DNA of 48,002 bases from Pseudomonas avellanae BPIC 631 (GTDB lineage: Bacteria > Pseudomonadota > Gammaproteobacteria > Pseudomonadales > Pseudomonadaceae), in NCBI RefSeq assembly GCF_000444135.1, contig NZ_ATDK01000254.1:1-48002 (forward strand), in the 5' to 3' direction. The notes under the pieces were generated by a model. It was not told where the DNA came from. It saw only the letters and a list, made by a program, of their open reading frames with translations, and made no database searches. This document shows, piece after piece, positions 17,639 through 28,708 of this stretch; position 1 is the stretch's first letter, and each line of letters starts with the position of its first letter. Position numbers and translations under genes: made by a program.

Positions 17639-18664
17639 TCAGACAGCTGTTTCTGCCGGCTGCTGCAAACTGGTCAGCAATTGACCCAGTTGGGCCAGCT
17701 CCGGGCACTTCGACAACACCGCCTCTATATAGGCAAAGAAGCGCGGGACGTCTGCCAGATAGCGGGGCTTGCCGTCTCGATGACAGATCCGCGCAAAAAT
17801 CCCGATCACCTTCAGATGACGCTGCACACCCATCAGATCACTGGCGCGCTCGAAGGCTGCAAAATCTTCCTGCACCGGGATCCCCAGCGTACGCGCCTGA
17901 TCCCAGTAAGTCCTGAGCCAGTCGCTGACGCGCTCTTGTGGCCAGCTCAAAAATGCATCTTTGAACAGGCACGTCACGTCGTAGGTGACCGGCCCGTACA
18001 CAGCGTCCTGAAAATCCAGAACGCCCGGGTTGGGTTCGCTGATCATCAGGTTGCGGGGCATGTAATCACGGTGCACCAGCACTTTGGGCTGCGCCAGGGC
18101 GCTGTTGATCAGCAACTGGCTGACCTGCTGCCAGTCGGCCAGCTGCGCCTCGTCCATCTCGACACCCAGATGGCGCTTCACGTACCACTCAGGGAACAGC
18201 TCCAGCTCACGGCGCAGCAAGGCTTCGTTGTAGCTGGGCAGTGGCGCATCCATCGGCAATTGCTGGAAAGCCAGCAGCGCCTCGATTGCTTCGGCAAACA
18301 ACCCATCGGCGTTGTCCGCATCTATCACATCCAGATAGGTCTGACGGCCCAGATCGTTGAGCAGCAAAAAGCCTTGCGTCAGGTCTTCGGCATAAATTTT
18401 TGGAACATTAATGCCCGACTTTTCCAATAAATGAGCGATATCCACAAACGGTTTGCAGTTTTCCTGCGGTGGAGGGGCGTCCATGACAATAAAAGTTCGG
18501 GCCCCACCCTCCCAGCGAAAATAACGACGAAAACTTGCGTCACTGCTGGCCGCAGTCAACGTGGCCGGGGGCACAGCGCCCCAATTTTGCGCTGCAAACA
18601 GCGCTGGCAACTGCTCATCGAGCCAAACTTTCAGGGATTGCAGGCGTATATCTTGATCTGACAT
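17639..18664 (-). CDS. amgK: Anomeric N-acetylmuramate/N-acetylglucosamine kinase
   Basis: A 341-residue kinase with an aminoglycoside-phosphotransferase fold. The catalytic loop is VHRDYMPRNLM and the metal-binding loop is VLDFQDAVYGP. AmgK phosphorylates the anomeric hydroxyl of MurNAc, giving the substrate for MurU. GGAG lies nine bases before the ATG at 18664. The gene is divergent from lptD, and the pairing of amgK-murU with lptD-surA is conserved in Pseudomonas. Confidence 0.94.
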   Translation of the reverse strand: MSDQDIRLQSLKVWLDEQLPALFAAQNWGAVPPATLTAASSDASFRRYFRWEGGARTFIVMDAPPPQENCKPFVDIAHLLEKSGINVPKIYAEDLTQGFLLLNDLGRQTYLDVIDADNADGLFAEAIEALLAFQQLPMDAPLPSYNEALLRRELELFPEWYVKRHLGVEMDEAQLADWQQVSQLLINSALAQPKVLVHRDYMPRNLMISEPNPGVLDFQDAVYGPVTYDVTCLFKDAFLSWPQERVSDWLRTYWDQARTLGIPVQEDFAAFERASDLMGVQRHLKVIGIFARICHRDGKPRYLADVPRFFAYIEAVLSKCPELAQLGQLLTSLQQPAETAV

Positions 18665-18793
18665 TACAAGGGTCTCCGACGGCGCTAGCCGTCAAGCGGG
18701 TCATGCTTTATTATCCGGAATCTTCTTCAGCCCATCGAGAGGCGTGCGGCCCCCCCGCGGGCAGATGGCGCGCAGGAAGCCCGGACTAATAAG

Positions 18794-21574
18794 ATGGCAT
18801 TGAAATCCCCCGCGTTTCGTAAAAAATTTCCGTTGCTCGTAACCGGCAGTCTGCTGGCGATGCAACCTCTGGCCACTCAGTTCGTGGTCGCCGCGGAACA
18901 GTATGACTGCTCAGTCTCTGCTTCGGGTGCCTGGAACTGTGCGCCGAAATCCACTGCCGCTGCTGTAGAGCTGCCTCCACGCCCCGTGCACAGCACAGCG
19001 TCGGTCAGTTCCAACGGTACGGTGACGTCCGAAAGCAGCTCTTCGGGTGAGCAGGTTGCGGGTACGCAACTGGTTACCGAAGCCAAGGGCAAAGGCTTGA
19101 AGTCGCGTAGTGCTGACTACAGCCACCTCGATTGGGTTCCTCGCGAAAAGCTCACCGCAGCGCAACTGGCCGAGACCGGCCCGTATTGCTCGGGTGCCTA
19201 CGTCGAGCCGATTCGTCCTGGCATGGACGACAAGACGCCGATGAAAGACGCGCCAATGTTCGTGGGAGCCAAGGCTTCGCGTTACGAGCAGGAAGCGCAG
19301 GTCGCGACGCTGGCTGGCGATGTGGTACTGCGTCAGGGCAGCATGCAGGTGCAGGCCCAGGAGGCCGCACTGCATCAGGCCGAGAACCGTGGCGAGCTGA
19401 ACGGCGACGTCCGTCTGCGCGACAACGGTGCGCTGATCGTCGGTGACAAGGCCGAACTGCAACTCGACACCGGTGAAGCCCGTGTCGACAACGCCGAGTA
19501 CGTCCTGCACAAGTCGAACATTCGCGGTAACGCCCTGTACGCCAAACGTGCAGAAAACGCGATCATCCGGCTCAAGGACGGCACGTACACCACGTGCGAA
19601 CCGAACAGCAACGCCTGGACGCTCAAAGGCAACAACATCACGCTGAACCCGGCCACCGGTTTCGGCACAGCGACCAACGTTACCCTGCGGGTCAAGGACA
19701 TTCCGGTCCTTTACACGCCGTATATTTACTTCCCGATCGACGACCGTCGCCAGTCCGGCTTCCTGCCGCCGACCATTGCGGCAGGCGGCGATAACGGTTT
19801 CACGCTCGTTACCCCGTACTACTTCAACCTGGCGCCGAACTACGACGCCACGTTGTACCCGCGCTACATGGCTGATCGCGGCTTGCTGATGGAAGGCGAG
19901 TTCCGCTACCTGACCAAAGGCAGTGAAGGCCAGTTCGGCGGCGCGTACCTGAACGACGAGAATGACGACCGCAAGCTGCAGTCCGATTATGACAAGACCC
20001 GCTGGATGATCAACTGGCAGCACAAGGGCGGCCTGGATACACGCTGGCTGACCCAGGTTGATTACACCGACATCAGCGATCCGTATTACTTCCAGGACCT
20101 GGAAACCGATCAGATCGGCGTTAAACGCACTGACTTCCTCAACCAGCAGGGCTCTTTGACCTACCGTGGCGACAGCTACTCGGCAGTGTTCAACGCTCAG
20201 GCTTACAAGCTGGCGACGGTTGCGAACGTCACGCCTTATAACCGTCTGCCACAGCTGACGCTCAACGGTACATTGCCTTACAACCCGGGCGGCCTGAAGT
20301 TCGATTACCAGACCGAAGCTGTCCGCTTTGAACGTGATCTGCGCAGCGGCTCGTTCATTGATGAAAACGGCAACTCGGAAACACGCCTGGACAACAACAT
20401 CACGGGCCTTGCCCGGGCAAACGGTGACCGCCTGAACCTGGCGCCCTCCGTGAGTCTGCCGATGAACTGGTCCTATGGTTTCCTGACGCCGAAGCTCAAG
20501 TACGTCTACACCCAGTACGCACTGGATCTGGACAGTCAGGGCAAGTCTTCGTTGCTGGCTGGCGAAGAGTACAACAGCAGTCAAAGCCGCAGCGTACCGA
20601 TCTTCAGCGTCGACAGCGGCCTGTACTTCGACCGTGACACCAACTGGTTCGGCAAGGACTATCGTCAGACCCTGGAACCCCGCCTGTTCTATCTCTATGT
20701 TCCCGAGAAAGACCAGACCGACATTCCGGTCTTCGACACCAGCGAGAGCACATTCAGCTACTCGTCGCTGTTCCGCGACAACCGCTTCACCGGCTCCGAT
20801 CGTATCGGTGACGAGAACAAACTGTCGCTGGGCATCACCAACCGCTGGATCGAAGACAACGGCTTTGAGCGTCAACGCTTCAGCATTGGTCAGGCGCTGT
20901 ACTTCGAAGACCGCAAGGTGCAACTGCCAGGCGTCGCCTTCGCAGATCGTGATGATGCGCGCGCCAACGTTTCGCCTTATGCACTGGAATACGAGTACCG
21001 CTTCAACCGCGACTGGCGCTTCAACTCCGATTTCAACTGGGATCCGGACAGCAAGAGCACCCGTTCGGGCAGCGCGATGTTCCATTACCAGCCTGAAGCC
21101 GAACCCAACAAGATCGTTAACTTCGGCTACCGCTATCGCAACGACCAGATTCGTTACGACGAAAGTACCGGTCGCTGGGTCGTGGGTGGTGGTGACTACG
21201 GACGTCCGGGCGATGCCAACTACGTGAAGGACTACTACAAGATTCAGCAACACGATTTCTCGGTCATCTGGCCAATCGTGCCGCAGTGGAGCCTGATCAG
21301 CCGCTGGCAGTATGACTACAACCGTGAACGCACCATCGAAGCTTTCGGCGGGTTCGAGTACGACAACTGCTGCTGGAAAATGCGTCTGGTCAACCGTTAC
21401 TGGATCGACTACGACGAATTCAGCCAGGCAGCGCCTCAGAACGAGAAAGGCGACCGCGGCATATTCCTACAAATCGTGTTGAAGGGGCTTGGCGGTGTTA
21501 CTGGCGCCAAAGTAGACAGCTTCCTCGACAAAGGCATCCAAGGTTATCGTGAACGTGAAGACCAAGCTTTCTGA
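18794..21574 (+). CDS. lptD: LPS-assembly protein LptD
   Basis: A 926-residue outer-membrane protein that, with the lipoprotein LptE, inserts lipopolysaccharide into the outer leaflet. A signal peptide (about 1-34, ending VVAA) is followed by a Pseudomonas-specific Cys-containing N-terminal segment ([13 protein letters not shown]), an OstA/LptA-like beta-jellyroll (about 165-290) and a large C-terminal barrel. The conserved C-terminal adjacent cysteines are in YDNCCWKM, needed for the inter-domain disulfide bonds. The length matches other Pseudomonas LptD proteins. The end overlaps the surA start, and SurA is the periplasmic chaperone that helps LptD fold. Confidence 0.96.
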   Translation: MALKSPAFRKKFPLLVTGSLLAMQPLATQFVVAAEQYDCSVSASGAWNCAPKSTAAAVELPPRPVHSTASVSSNGTVTSESSSSGEQVAGTQLVTEAKGKGLKSRSADYSHLDWVPREKLTAAQLAETGPYCSGAYVEPIRPGMDDKTPMKDAPMFVGAKASRYEQEAQVATLAGDVVLRQGSMQVQAQEAALHQAENRGELNGDVRLRDNGALIVGDKAELQLDTGEARVDNAEYVLHKSNIRGNALYAKRAENAIIRLKDGTYTTCEPNSNAWTLKGNNITLNPATGFGTATNVTLRVKDIPVLYTPYIYFPIDDRRQSGFLPPTIAAGGDNGFTLVTPYYFNLAPNYDATLYPRYMADRGLLMEGEFRYLTKGSEGQFGGAYLNDENDDRKLQSDYDKTRWMINWQHKGGLDTRWLTQVDYTDISDPYYFQDLETDQIGVKRTDFLNQQGSLTYRGDSYSAVFNAQAYKLATVANVTPYNRLPQLTLNGTLPYNPGGLKFDYQTEAVRFERDLRSGSFIDENGNSETRLDNNITGLARANGDRLNLAPSVSLPMNWSYGFLTPKLKYVYTQYALDLDSQGKSSLLAGEEYNSSQSRSVPIFSVDSGLYFDRDTNWFGKDYRQTLEPRLFYLYVPEKDQTDIPVFDTSESTFSYSSLFRDNRFTGSDRIGDENKLSLGITNRWIEDNGFERQRFSIGQALYFEDRKVQLPGVAFADRDDARANVSPYALEYEYRFNRDWRFNSDFNWDPDSKSTRSGSAMFHYQPEAEPNKIVNFGYRYRNDQIRYDESTGRWVVGGGDYGRPGDANYVKDYYKIQQHDFSVIWPIVPQWSLISRWQYDYNRERTIEAFGGFEYDNCCWKMRLVNRYWIDYDEFSQAAPQNEKGDRGIFLQIVLKGLGGVTGAKVDSFLDKGIQGYREREDQAF

Positions 21575-22877
21575 TTGTCTGCGCCCGCTGATGCTGGGCG
21601 CGTTACTCCTGAGCGGCGCAGTGCATGCAGCGGTTCAACCTCTGGACAGTGTCGTGGCCATCGTCGACAACGACGTGATCATGAAAAGCCAGATGGACCA
21701 GCGTGTTCGTGAAGTTCAGCAAACCATCGCCAAACGTGGTTCTGGCGTGCCTCCTGCAGCCGATCTTCAACCACAGGTTCTGGATCGTCTGATTCTGGAA
21801 AACCTGCAGTTGCAGATGGGCGAACGGTCCGGCATTCGTGTCTCCGATGACGAGCTGAACCAGGCGATCGGCACCATTGCCCAGCGTAACAACATGAGCG
21901 TGGATCAGTTCCGCGCCGCGCTGGCTCATGACGGCTTGTCCTATAACGATGCGCGCGAGCAGGTTCGCCGGGAAATGATCATCAGCCGGGTGCGTCAGCG
22001 CCGGGTGGCCGAACGTATCCAGGTGTCCGAGCAGGAAGTGAAGAACTTCCTCGCGTCCGATCAGGGCAAGGCTCAGTTGTCTGAAGAGTTTCACCTGGCC
22101 AATATCCTGATCGCCACGCCTGACAGCGCTTCTTCGGATGCCATTCAGGCCGCAGCCGTCAAGGCCAAGAGCATTTATGACCAACTGAAGAAAGGTGCGG
22201 ACTTCGCCAAGATCGCCGCCACCACGTCTTCCAGCGAAAACGCACTGGAAGGTGGCGACATGGGCTGGCGTAAAGCGGCTCAACTGCCGCCGCCATTCGG
22301 TGACATGCTCAGCTCGATGCCAATCGGTGACGTGACGCCTCCGGCACGCACACCCGGCGGTTTCATTATCCTCAAGCTGCTGGAAAAACGTGGCGGTCAG
22401 GGCCAGGCACAGATGCGTGATGAAGTGCATGTGCGTCATATCCTGATCAAGCCAAGTGAAATCCGCAGCGAAGAAGCCACCAAGCTTCTGGCGCAGAAAA
22501 TCTACGAGCGTATCGAGAATGGCGAAGACTTCGCCACGCTGGCCAAGAGCTTCTCGGAAGATCCTGGCTCCGCGCTCAACGGCGGCGACCTGAACTGGGT
22601 TGATCCCAATTCGCTGGTTCCGGAGTTCCGCGACGTCATGAGCAGCACACCGCAGGATGAACTGTCCAAACCGTTCAAGACCGCCTACGGCTGGCATGTT
22701 CTGGAAGTCCTTGGCCGTCGTGCCACCGACGCAACCGGTCAGGCCCGCGACCAGCAGGCGTTGAGCGTACTGCGTAACCGCAAGTACGACGAAGAGCTGC
22801 AAACCTGGCTGCGTCAGATCCGTGACGAAGCCTACGTTGAAATCAAACTCCCTGGCGCGACCCAGGCTGCACAGTGA
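21549..22877 (+). CDS. surA: Periplasmic chaperone and peptidyl-prolyl isomerase SurA
   Basis: A 442-residue periplasmic chaperone for outer-membrane proteins. A signal peptide (about 1-29, ending VHA) precedes the N-terminal chaperone domain (about 33-180). Two parvulin domains follow: the first around [11 protein letters not shown] to [13 protein letters not shown], the second around [11 protein letters not shown] to [12 protein letters not shown] use the GTG at 21549, which has AAGG five bases upstream; a second GTG at 21555 is possible. The start lies inside the end of lptD (26-base overlap), and the stop overlaps pdxA by four bases. Confidence 0.95.
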   Translation: MNVKTKLSDCLRPLMLGALLLSGAVHAAVQPLDSVVAIVDNDVIMKSQMDQRVREVQQTIAKRGSGVPPAADLQPQVLDRLILENLQLQMGERSGIRVSDDELNQAIGTIAQRNNMSVDQFRAALAHDGLSYNDAREQVRREMIISRVRQRRVAERIQVSEQEVKNFLASDQGKAQLSEEFHLANILIATPDSASSDAIQAAAVKAKSIYDQLKKGADFAKIAATTSSSENALEGGDMGWRKAAQLPPPFGDMLSSMPIGDVTPPARTPGGFIILKLLEKRGGQGQAQMRDEVHVRHILIKPSEIRSEEATKLLAQKIYERIENGEDFATLAKSFSEDPGSALNGGDLNWVDPNSLVPEFRDVMSSTPQDELSKPFKTAYGWHVLEVLGRRATDATGQARDQQALSVLRNRKYDEELQTWLRQIRDEAYVEIKLPGATQAAQ

Positions 22878-23863
22878 AACCAAAGCGTTTCGCACTGACA
22901 CCCGGCGAGCCGGCCGGCATTGGTCCTGACCTTTGCCTGCTGCTCGCCACGCAGCCTCAGCCCTACCCCCTGATCGCCATCACCAGCCGCGACCTGCTTA
23001 CCGAGCGGGCCGCGCAACTGGGTGTGGCGGTCAGTCTGCTCGACGTCACGCCCGACACCCTTCCCGATCACCCCGCGCCTGCCGGCAGCCTGTACGTCTG
23101 GCACACCCCGCTGGCGGCTCCGGTAGAAACCGGCGTGCTGAACAAGGCCAACGCCGCCTTCGTTCTGCAGACCCTGACGCGCGCCGGGCAAGGCTGCCTG
23201 GACGGGCTGTTCAGCGGCATGATCACCGCGCCGGTGCACAAGGGCGTCATCAATGACGGCGGCATCGCCTTTTCCGGGCACACCGAATTCCTCGCCGAGC
23301 TGACTCACACCGAACAGGTGGTGATGATGCTGGCCACTGGCGACCTGCGTGTGGCGCTGGTTACCACTCACCTGCCGCTGCGCGAGGTGGCCGACGCCAT
23401 CACGGCGGATCGACTGGAGCGCGTGACACGCATTCTGCACGCCGATCTTGTGAACAAGTTCGGCATTGCGCACCCACGCATTCTGGTCTGCGGCCTCAAC
23501 CCTCATGCTGGCGAAAGCGGGCATCTGGGGCGTGAGGAAATCGACATCATCGAACCGACTCTGGAGCGTCTGCGCAGCGAAGGGCTGGATTTACGCGGCC
23601 CGCTGCCTGCGGACACTCTGTTTACCCCCAAATATCTGGAGCACTGCGACGCAGTGCTGGCGATGTACCACGATCAGGGCTTGCCCGTGCTGAAATACAA
23701 AGGTTTCGGCGCAGCAGTCAATGTGACGCTCGGCCTGCCGATCATCCGCACCTCTGTCGATCACGGCACGGCGCTGGATCTGGCCGGCAGCGCGAACATT
23801 GACACCGGCAGCCTGCGCGTCGCACTGCAAACCGCCTACCAGATGGCCGAGACCCATTCATGA
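22874..23863 (+). CDS. pdxA: 4-hydroxythreonine-4-phosphate dehydrogenase
   Basis: PdxA (329 residues) oxidises 4-phosphohydroxy-L-threonine in pyridoxal-5-phosphate synthesis. The family landmarks are present: [13 protein letters not shown] at the N terminus, the metal-coordinating His in [17 protein letters not shown], and [15 protein letters not shown]. It uses a GTG start that overlaps the surA stop (GTGA) and overlaps rsmA by four bases, so translation is chained through surA-pdxA-rsmA. Confidence 0.96.
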   Translation: MKPKRFALTPGEPAGIGPDLCLLLATQPQPYPLIAITSRDLLTERAAQLGVAVSLLDVTPDTLPDHPAPAGSLYVWHTPLAAPVETGVLNKANAAFVLQTLTRAGQGCLDGLFSGMITAPVHKGVINDGGIAFSGHTEFLAELTHTEQVVMMLATGDLRVALVTTHLPLREVADAITADRLERVTRILHADLVNKFGIAHPRILVCGLNPHAGESGHLGREEIDIIEPTLERLRSEGLDLRGPLPADTLFTPKYLEHCDAVLAMYHDQGLPVLKYKGFGAAVNVTLGLPIIRTSVDHGTALDLAGSANIDTGSLRVALQTAYQMAETHS

Positions 23864-24666
23864 CCGAGCAATTCCAACACCGGGCGCGCAAGCGTTTCGG
23901 GCAGAACTTCCTGCACGATGCAGGCGTTATCGACAAGATCCTGCGCGCCATCCGCGCCAAGCCTGAAGACCGCCTGCTGGAAATCGGACCGGGCCAGGGC
24001 GCATTGACCGAAGGGCTGCTCGGCAGCGGCGCGCAGCTGGACGTGGTCGAGCTGGACAAGGACCTTATTCCGATCCTCAACAGCCAATTCGCCAGCAAGC
24101 CGAACTTCAACCTGCATCAGGGTGATGCACTGAAATTCGACTTCAACACCTTGGGTGCCGAGCCCCGCAGCCTGCGTGTCGTCGGCAACCTGCCGTATAA
24201 CATCTCTACCCCGCTGATTTTCCATCTGCTGCAGAACGCCAGCCTGATTCGCGACATGCACTTCATGCTGCAGAAAGAAGTCGTCGAGCGCATGGCCGCA
24301 GGGCCTGGTGGTGGTGACTGGGGCCGTCTGTCGATCATGGTTCAGTACCATTGCCGCGTGGAACACCTGTTCAACGTCGGACCAGGAGCGTTCAATCCGC
24401 CGCCGAAAGTGGACTCGGCCATCGTGCGGCTTGTGCCTTACGAAACGCTGCCACACCCTGCCAAGGACCACCGCGTGCTTGAGCGGGTGGTACGCGAAGC
24501 GTTCAATCAGCGCCGCAAGACCCTGCGCAATACGCTCAAGCTGCTGCTGAGCAGCGACGAAATCACAGCGTCCGGGGTAGACGGCAGCCTGCGTCCCGAG
24601 CAGCTCGATCTGGCCGCATTCGTTCGTCTGGCAGACACTCTCAGCGAAAAAGTTGTGACAGAGTGA
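23860..24666 (+). CDS. rsmA: 16S rRNA dimethyladenosine transferase
   Basis: RsmA/KsgA (268 residues) dimethylates the two adjacent adenines in the 3'-terminal hairpin of 16S rRNA. The SAM-binding loop is [13 protein letters not shown], and the target-adenine motif is [18 protein letters not shown] is the conserved N-terminal sequence. Loss of the enzyme gives kasugamycin resistance in many bacteria. It overlaps pdxA by four bases and is followed by an inverted repeat before apaG. Confidence 0.97.
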   Translation: MTEQFQHRARKRFGQNFLHDAGVIDKILRAIRAKPEDRLLEIGPGQGALTEGLLGSGAQLDVVELDKDLIPILNSQFASKPNFNLHQGDALKFDFNTLGAEPRSLRVVGNLPYNISTPLIFHLLQNASLIRDMHFMLQKEVVERMAAGPGGGDWGRLSIMVQYHCRVEHLFNVGPGAFNPPPKVDSAIVRLVPYETLPHPAKDHRVLERVVREAFNQRRKTLRNTLKLLLSSDEITASGVDGSLRPEQLDLAAFVRLADTLSEKVVTE

Positions 24667-24674
24667 CCCCCTTG

Positions 24675-24720
24675 GGCAAGTAAACGGCGCGATCAGCCGC
24701 CATTTTCCGTTTACTTGTCC
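24675..24720. repeat. Inverted repeat between rsmA and apaG
   Basis: CAAGTAAACGG (24677-24687) and CCGTTTACTTG (24707-24717) are perfect complements, 19 bp apart. The right arm runs into a possible promoter for apaG (TTTACT then TAGACT, 24710-24725). It can act as a terminator-like stem for rsmA or as an operator covering the apaG promoter. There is no U-run. Confidence 0.5.
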
Positions 24721-24779
24721 TAGACTGATCTACCTGCCGCACACGCCCTTTTTTTGCTACGGATTTCAAGGCCTACTGC

Positions 24780-25160
24780 ATGTCCGATTCTCGTTACAAG
24801 GTCGACGTCAGCGTCGTCACGCGCTTCCTCGCAGAACAATCGCAACCCGAGCAGAACCGCTTCGCTTTCGCCTACACCATCACCGTGCACAATAACGGCG
24901 AGTTGCCTGCCAAGCTGCTGTCACGGCACTGGGTCATCACCGATGGCGACGGTCATGTCGAAGAAGTGCGTGGCGAAGGGGTGGTCGGCCAACAACCGTT
25001 GATCAAGGTCGGGCAAAGCCATACCTACAGCAGCGGTACGGTCATGACCACCCAGGTGGGCAATATGCAGGGCAGCTACCAGATGCTGGCTGAGGACGGC
25101 AAACGCTTCGATGCGGTGATAGAACCCTTCCGTCTCGCCGTTCCGGGCTCACTGCACTGA
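24780..25160 (+). CDS. apaG: ApaG protein (DUF525)
   Basis: A 126-residue single-domain protein with a fibronectin-III-like beta-sandwich. The family core is visible: [40 protein letters not shown] (shown in parts) and a [17 protein letters not shown] segment. ApaG accompanies the diadenosine-tetraphosphatase ApaH in proteobacteria, but its exact role is unsettled. Its stop codon overlaps the apaH ATG by one base. AAGG precedes the start. Confidence 0.94.
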   Translation: MSDSRYKVDVSVVTRFLAEQSQPEQNRFAFAYTITVHNNGELPAKLLSRHWVITDGDGHVEEVRGEGVVGQQPLIKVGQSHTYSSGTVMTTQVGNMQGSYQMLAEDGKRFDAVIEPFRLAVPGSLH

Positions 25161-26062
25161 TGGCGGTGTACGCCGTCGGTGACCTGCAAGGTTGCCTCGA
25201 ACCTCTGGAGTGCCTGCTTGAACACGTCCGTTTCGACCCGGCCAAGGATCGACTCTGGCTGGTGGGCGATCTGGTCAACCGGGGTCCGCAGTCATTGCAA
25301 ACACTTCGTTACCTGTACAGCATCCGCGAGTCCCTGGTGTGCGTGCTCGGCAACCATGACCTGCACCTGTTGGCCGTCGCGCGCAAGAACGAACTGCTCA
25401 AGAAAGGCGACACACTGCGCGAAATTCTTGAAGCCCCGGATCGCGACGAACTGTTGCGCTGGGTGCGCCAGCAAAAGCTCATGCATTACGATGCCGAGCG
25501 CAACATCGCCATGGTTCATGCGGGCATCGCGCCACAGTGGTCAGTGAAAAAAGCCCTGAAACAGGCTGCTGAAGTTGAACACGCGCTTCAGGACGACTCG
25601 TTGTATGGGGATTTCCTCGACGGTATGTATGGCAATGAGCCCGCCAAGTGGAACAACGACCTGCAAGGCGTCACACGCCTGCGGGTCATCACCAACTATT
25701 TCACGCGTATGCGCTTCTGCACCAGCGATGGCAAACTCGACCTCAAGAGCAAAGAAGGCGTCGGCACCGCAATACCCGGTTACGCCCCCTGGTTCAGCCA
25801 CCAGAATCGCAAGGCGCGCGATGTGAAAATCATCTTCGGCCACTGGGCAGCGCTTGAAGGCCGTTGCGACGAGCCGGGGGTGTTTGCGCTGGACAGCGGG
25901 TGTGTCTGGGGCGGCGCCATGACGCTGCTCAATGTCGATACGCTTGAACGTCATCAGTGCAATTGCGATGCTGTCGGCAACGCAGCCACCGGGATCATCG
26001 CCAGTGCGCAGCCCGGTAGCGCCCATACTCAGCAAACCCCGGCTCAGGAGCCCAAGCAATGA
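25160..26062 (+). CDS. apaH: Bis(5'-nucleosyl)-tetraphosphatase, symmetrical
   Basis: ApaH (300 residues) cleaves Ap4A to two ADP and also removes Np4 caps from RNA in enterobacteria. The metallophosphatase motifs are complete: YAVGDLQGC (the usual His of GDxHG is Gln here, as normal in ApaH), [27 protein letters not shown] and a final FGHWAALEG. The protein has a C-terminal extension of about 20 residues rich in Gln, Thr and Pro that E. coli ApaH lacks. It overlaps glpE by four bases. Confidence 0.96.
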   Translation: MAVYAVGDLQGCLEPLECLLEHVRFDPAKDRLWLVGDLVNRGPQSLQTLRYLYSIRESLVCVLGNHDLHLLAVARKNELLKKGDTLREILEAPDRDELLRWVRQQKLMHYDAERNIAMVHAGIAPQWSVKKALKQAAEVEHALQDDSLYGDFLDGMYGNEPAKWNNDLQGVTRLRVITNYFTRMRFCTSDGKLDLKSKEGVGTAIPGYAPWFSHQNRKARDVKIIFGHWAALEGRCDEPGVFALDSGCVWGGAMTLLNVDTLERHQCNCDAVGNAATGIIASAQPGSAHTQQTPAQEPKQ

Positions 26063-26379
26063 CCGAATTCAAACGTATTCCGCCTGAACAGGCTCAGGCA
26101 TTGCGCACTCAGGGTGCCGTGCTGGTCGATGTTCGTGATGCGCAGGCGTTTCAGAGCAATCACATTCCTGACTCTCAGCACCTGGACAATCACTCGATTG
26201 CCGACTTCATCGCCAACGCCGACCTGGACAAGCCGCTGGTGGTGGTCTGCTACCATGGCAACTCCAGCCAGAGCGCTGCCGCCTACCTGGTGGGCCAGGG
26301 TTTCTCGGACGTCTACAGCGTGGACGGCGGTTTTGAACTGTGGCGCAGCACTTTTCCGGAAGAAACCGCGCAAGGCTGA
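26059..26379 (+). CDS. glpE: Thiosulfate sulfurtransferase GlpE
   Basis: A 106-residue single-domain rhodanese. The active-site loop CYHGNSS places the catalytic Cys at residue 64, and [10 protein letters not shown] is the conserved N-terminal CH2A-type motif. It transfers sulfane sulfur from thiosulfate to cyanide or thiols such as thioredoxin. It is the last gene of the lptD-to-glpE series and overlaps apaH by four bases. About 285 bp without a gene follow before prkA. Confidence 0.94.
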   Translation: MTEFKRIPPEQAQALRTQGAVLVDVRDAQAFQSNHIPDSQHLDNHSIADFIANADLDKPLVVVCYHGNSSQSAAAYLVGQGFSDVYSVDGGFELWRSTFPEETAQG

Positions 26380-26492
26380 TAGAAAATATTTTTATGACAG
26401 CTGATCCCGCGTTCTACGCGGGCTCGCGCGCGATCTGACGAACGGTCAGCCCCTCTTCTCGCGCAACCCTTCTTTATCTTTCCGAATCCGAA

Positions 26493-26502
26493 CTATCCTA
26501 AG
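26493..26502 (+). promoter_or_regulatory. Candidate sigma-S-type -10 element for prkA
   Basis: CTATCCTAAG resembles the RpoS-preferred -10 (CTAYACTTAA). It lies about 160 bp before the prkA start, in a 285-bp gap that also holds a short hairpin (CCCGCG/CGCGGG, 26406-26422) and the palindromic GGCAA/TTGCC near 26595-26611. The prkA-yeaH pair is stress and stationary-phase induced in enterobacteria, which fits. Weak evidence by sequence alone. Confidence 0.3.
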
Positions 26503-26664
26503 ACCAGGCCATCCGTATTCAGGGGAGAGCCGGTACACCGGCGCGTGGGTCATCGGTAGTTACTTTTAAGGTGTTCTGGGGGGTAAACAGCAGCCGGGCA
26601 ATCGGTTGTTGCCAGCATCGACTGAGATCCGCCGCCGGCTCTACGTATCGAGCGAGGTGACGTC

Positions 26665-28587
26665 ATGAGTATATTCAGCCACTTCAAAGACCGCTTTGAA
26701 AGCACACGCCAGGAAGAGCTTTCGCTACAGGAGTATCTTGAGCTCTGCAAACAGGATCGCAGCGCCTACGCTTCTGCCGCAGAACGTCTGCTGCTGGCCA
26801 TTGGTGAACCCGAACTGGTGGACACTTCCGCCAATTCACGGTTGTCGCGAATTTTCTCCAACAAGGTCATACGCCGCTATCCAGCCTTTGCTGATTTCCA
26901 CGGGATGGAAGAATGCATCGACCAGATCGTTTCGTATTTCCGCCATGCCGCCCAAGGCCTGGAAGAGAAGAAACAAATCCTTTATCTGCTCGGCCCGGTA
27001 GGTGGCGGTAAATCGTCTCTGGCGGAAAAACTCAAGCAACTGATTGAAAAAGTACCGTTCTACGCCATCAAGGGCTCACCCGTTTTCGAGTCGCCCCTGG
27101 GCCTGTTCAACGCCAGTGAAGACGGTGCGATTCTGGAAGAAGACTTCGGGATCCCGCGGCGCTACCTGAGCACTATCATGTCGCCCTGGGCGACCAAGCG
27201 TCTGGCTGAGTTCGGGGGCGACATCAGCCAGTTCAAGGTCGTCAAGCTTTACCCTTCAGTGCTCAACCAGATTGCCGTGGCCAAGACCGAGCCAGGTGAC
27301 GAGAACAACCAGGATATTTCCGCGCTGGTCGGCAAGGTCGATATCCGCAAGCTGGAAGAATTCCCACAGAACGACGCCGATGCCTACAGCTACTCTGGCG
27401 CGCTGTGCCGGGCCAACCAGGGCCTGATGGAATTCGTCGAGATGTTCAAGGCGCCGATCAAGGTTCTTCACCCGTTACTGACCGCCACGCAAGAAGGTAA
27501 CTACAACAGTACCGAAGGGCTGGGCGCGATTCCGTTCACCGGTATTCTGCTCGCCCACTCCAACGAATCGGAATGGCACAGCTTCCGCAACAACAAGAAC
27601 AACGAAGCTTTCATCGACCGTATCTACATCGTCAAGGTGCCTTACTGCCTGCGAGTCAGTGACGAGATCAAGATTTACGACAAGCTGTTGTTCAACAGCT
27701 CGCTGGCCAAGGCGCATTGCGCCCCCGACACCCTGAAAATGCTCGCGCAGTTCACCACACTGTCGCGCCTCAAAGAGCCGGACAACTCCAACATCTACTC
27801 CAAGATGCGTGTGTACGACGGCGAGAACCTGAAGGATACCGATCCAAAGGCCAAGTCGATTCAGGAGTACCGCGACAGCGCAGGCGTCGACGAAGGCATG
27901 AACGGCCTGTCCACCCGCTTTGCGTTCAAGATTCTGTCCAAGGTCTTCAACTTCGACCCGCACGAAATCGCTGCCAACCCGGTGCACTTGCTCTATGTGC
28001 TTGAGCAGCAGATCGAACAGGAGCAATTCCCTGCTGAAACGCGCGAACGCTATCTGCGCTTCATCAAGGAATACCTGGCACCGCGCTACATCGAGTTCAT
28101 CGGCAAGGAAATCCAGACCGCGTACCTGGAGTCCTACAGCGAATATGGTCAGAACATCTTCGACCGCTACGTGCTGTATGCAGACTTCTGGATTCAGGAC
28201 CAGGAATACCGCGACCCTGAAACCGGCGAGATTCTCAATCGCGTCGCCTTGAACGAGGAACTGGAGAAGATCGAAAAACCGGCCGGCATCAGCAACCCGA
28301 AAGATTTCCGCAACGAAATCGTCAATTTCGTGCTGCGCGCCCGCGCCAACAACAACGGCAAAAACCCGACCTGGCTCAGCTACGAGAAGCTGCGGGTGGT
28401 GATCGAGAAGAAAATGTTCTCCAACACCGAGGACCTGCTGCCGGTCATCAGCTTCAACGCCAAGGCCAGCAAAGAGGATCAGCAGAAGCACAACGACTTC
28501 GTCACACGAATGGTCGAGAGGGGCTATACGGACAAGCAGGTACGTCTGCTTTCCGAATGGTATCTGCGCGTGCGGAAATCGCAGTAA
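26665..28587 (+). CDS. prkA: PrkA-type serine protein kinase (YeaG)
   Basis: A 640-residue protein with an N-terminal PrkA AAA domain (Walker A in LLGPVGGGKSS, about residues 109-119) and a C-terminal kinase-like PrkA domain. The family phosphorylates protein substrates and, with YeaH, takes part in nitrogen-starvation and stationary-phase stress responses in E. coli; some members are also proteolytic. The length is that of the family. AGGTGA lies just ahead of the ATG at 26665. Followed by yeaH and spoVR, this is the standard three-gene stress module. Confidence 0.96.
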   Translation: MSIFSHFKDRFESTRQEELSLQEYLELCKQDRSAYASAAERLLLAIGEPELVDTSANSRLSRIFSNKVIRRYPAFADFHGMEECIDQIVSYFRHAAQGLEEKKQILYLLGPVGGGKSSLAEKLKQLIEKVPFYAIKGSPVFESPLGLFNASEDGAILEEDFGIPRRYLSTIMSPWATKRLAEFGGDISQFKVVKLYPSVLNQIAVAKTEPGDENNQDISALVGKVDIRKLEEFPQNDADAYSYSGALCRANQGLMEFVEMFKAPIKVLHPLLTATQEGNYNSTEGLGAIPFTGILLAHSNESEWHSFRNNKNNEAFIDRIYIVKVPYCLRVSDEIKIYDKLLFNSSLAKAHCAPDTLKMLAQFTTLSRLKEPDNSNIYSKMRVYDGENLKDTDPKAKSIQEYRDSAGVDEGMNGLSTRFAFKILSKVFNFDPHEIAANPVHLLYVLEQQIEQEQFPAETRERYLRFIKEYLAPRYIEFIGKEIQTAYLESYSEYGQNIFDRYVLYADFWIQDQEYRDPETGEILNRVALNEELEKIEKPAGISNPKDFRNEIVNFVLRARANNNGKNPTWLSYEKLRVVIEKKMFSNTEDLLPVISFNAKASKEDQQKHNDFVTRMVERGYTDKQVRLLSEWYLRVRKSQ

Positions 28588-28594
28588 AGCAGGT

Positions 28595-28694
28595 GCAAGC
28601 TTCAAGCTATCAGCTGCACGCGAGCAGCGGTCCAGCCTTGGATAACAGGCTGACAGAGCACTCGCATGCAGCTTGAAGCTTTCAACTTGAAGCT
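28595..28694. repeat. CAAGCTT-type repetitive element between prkA and yeaH
   Basis: GCAAGCTTCAAGCT near 28596-28609 is answered by inverted copies (AGCTTGAAGCT, then ACTTGAAGCT) at 28669-28694, making a long imperfect stem. It is the same repeat type as at 7661-7733. Sitting inside the prkA-yeaH operon, it may lower expression of yeaH and spoVR relative to prkA. Confidence 0.7.
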
Positions 28695-28708
28695 CCCCGG
28701 AGGGGCCT

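Noticed and set aside
18911..21253. 780-codon open frame antisense to lptD
   Set aside because: It is a shadow of high-GC third-position bias in lptD, lacks a ribosome-binding site and has no recognisable domain.
26400..26430. Hairpin after glpE as an intrinsic terminator
   Set aside because: CCCGCG/CGCGGG forms a stem, but it is followed by GC-rich sequence with no U-run.
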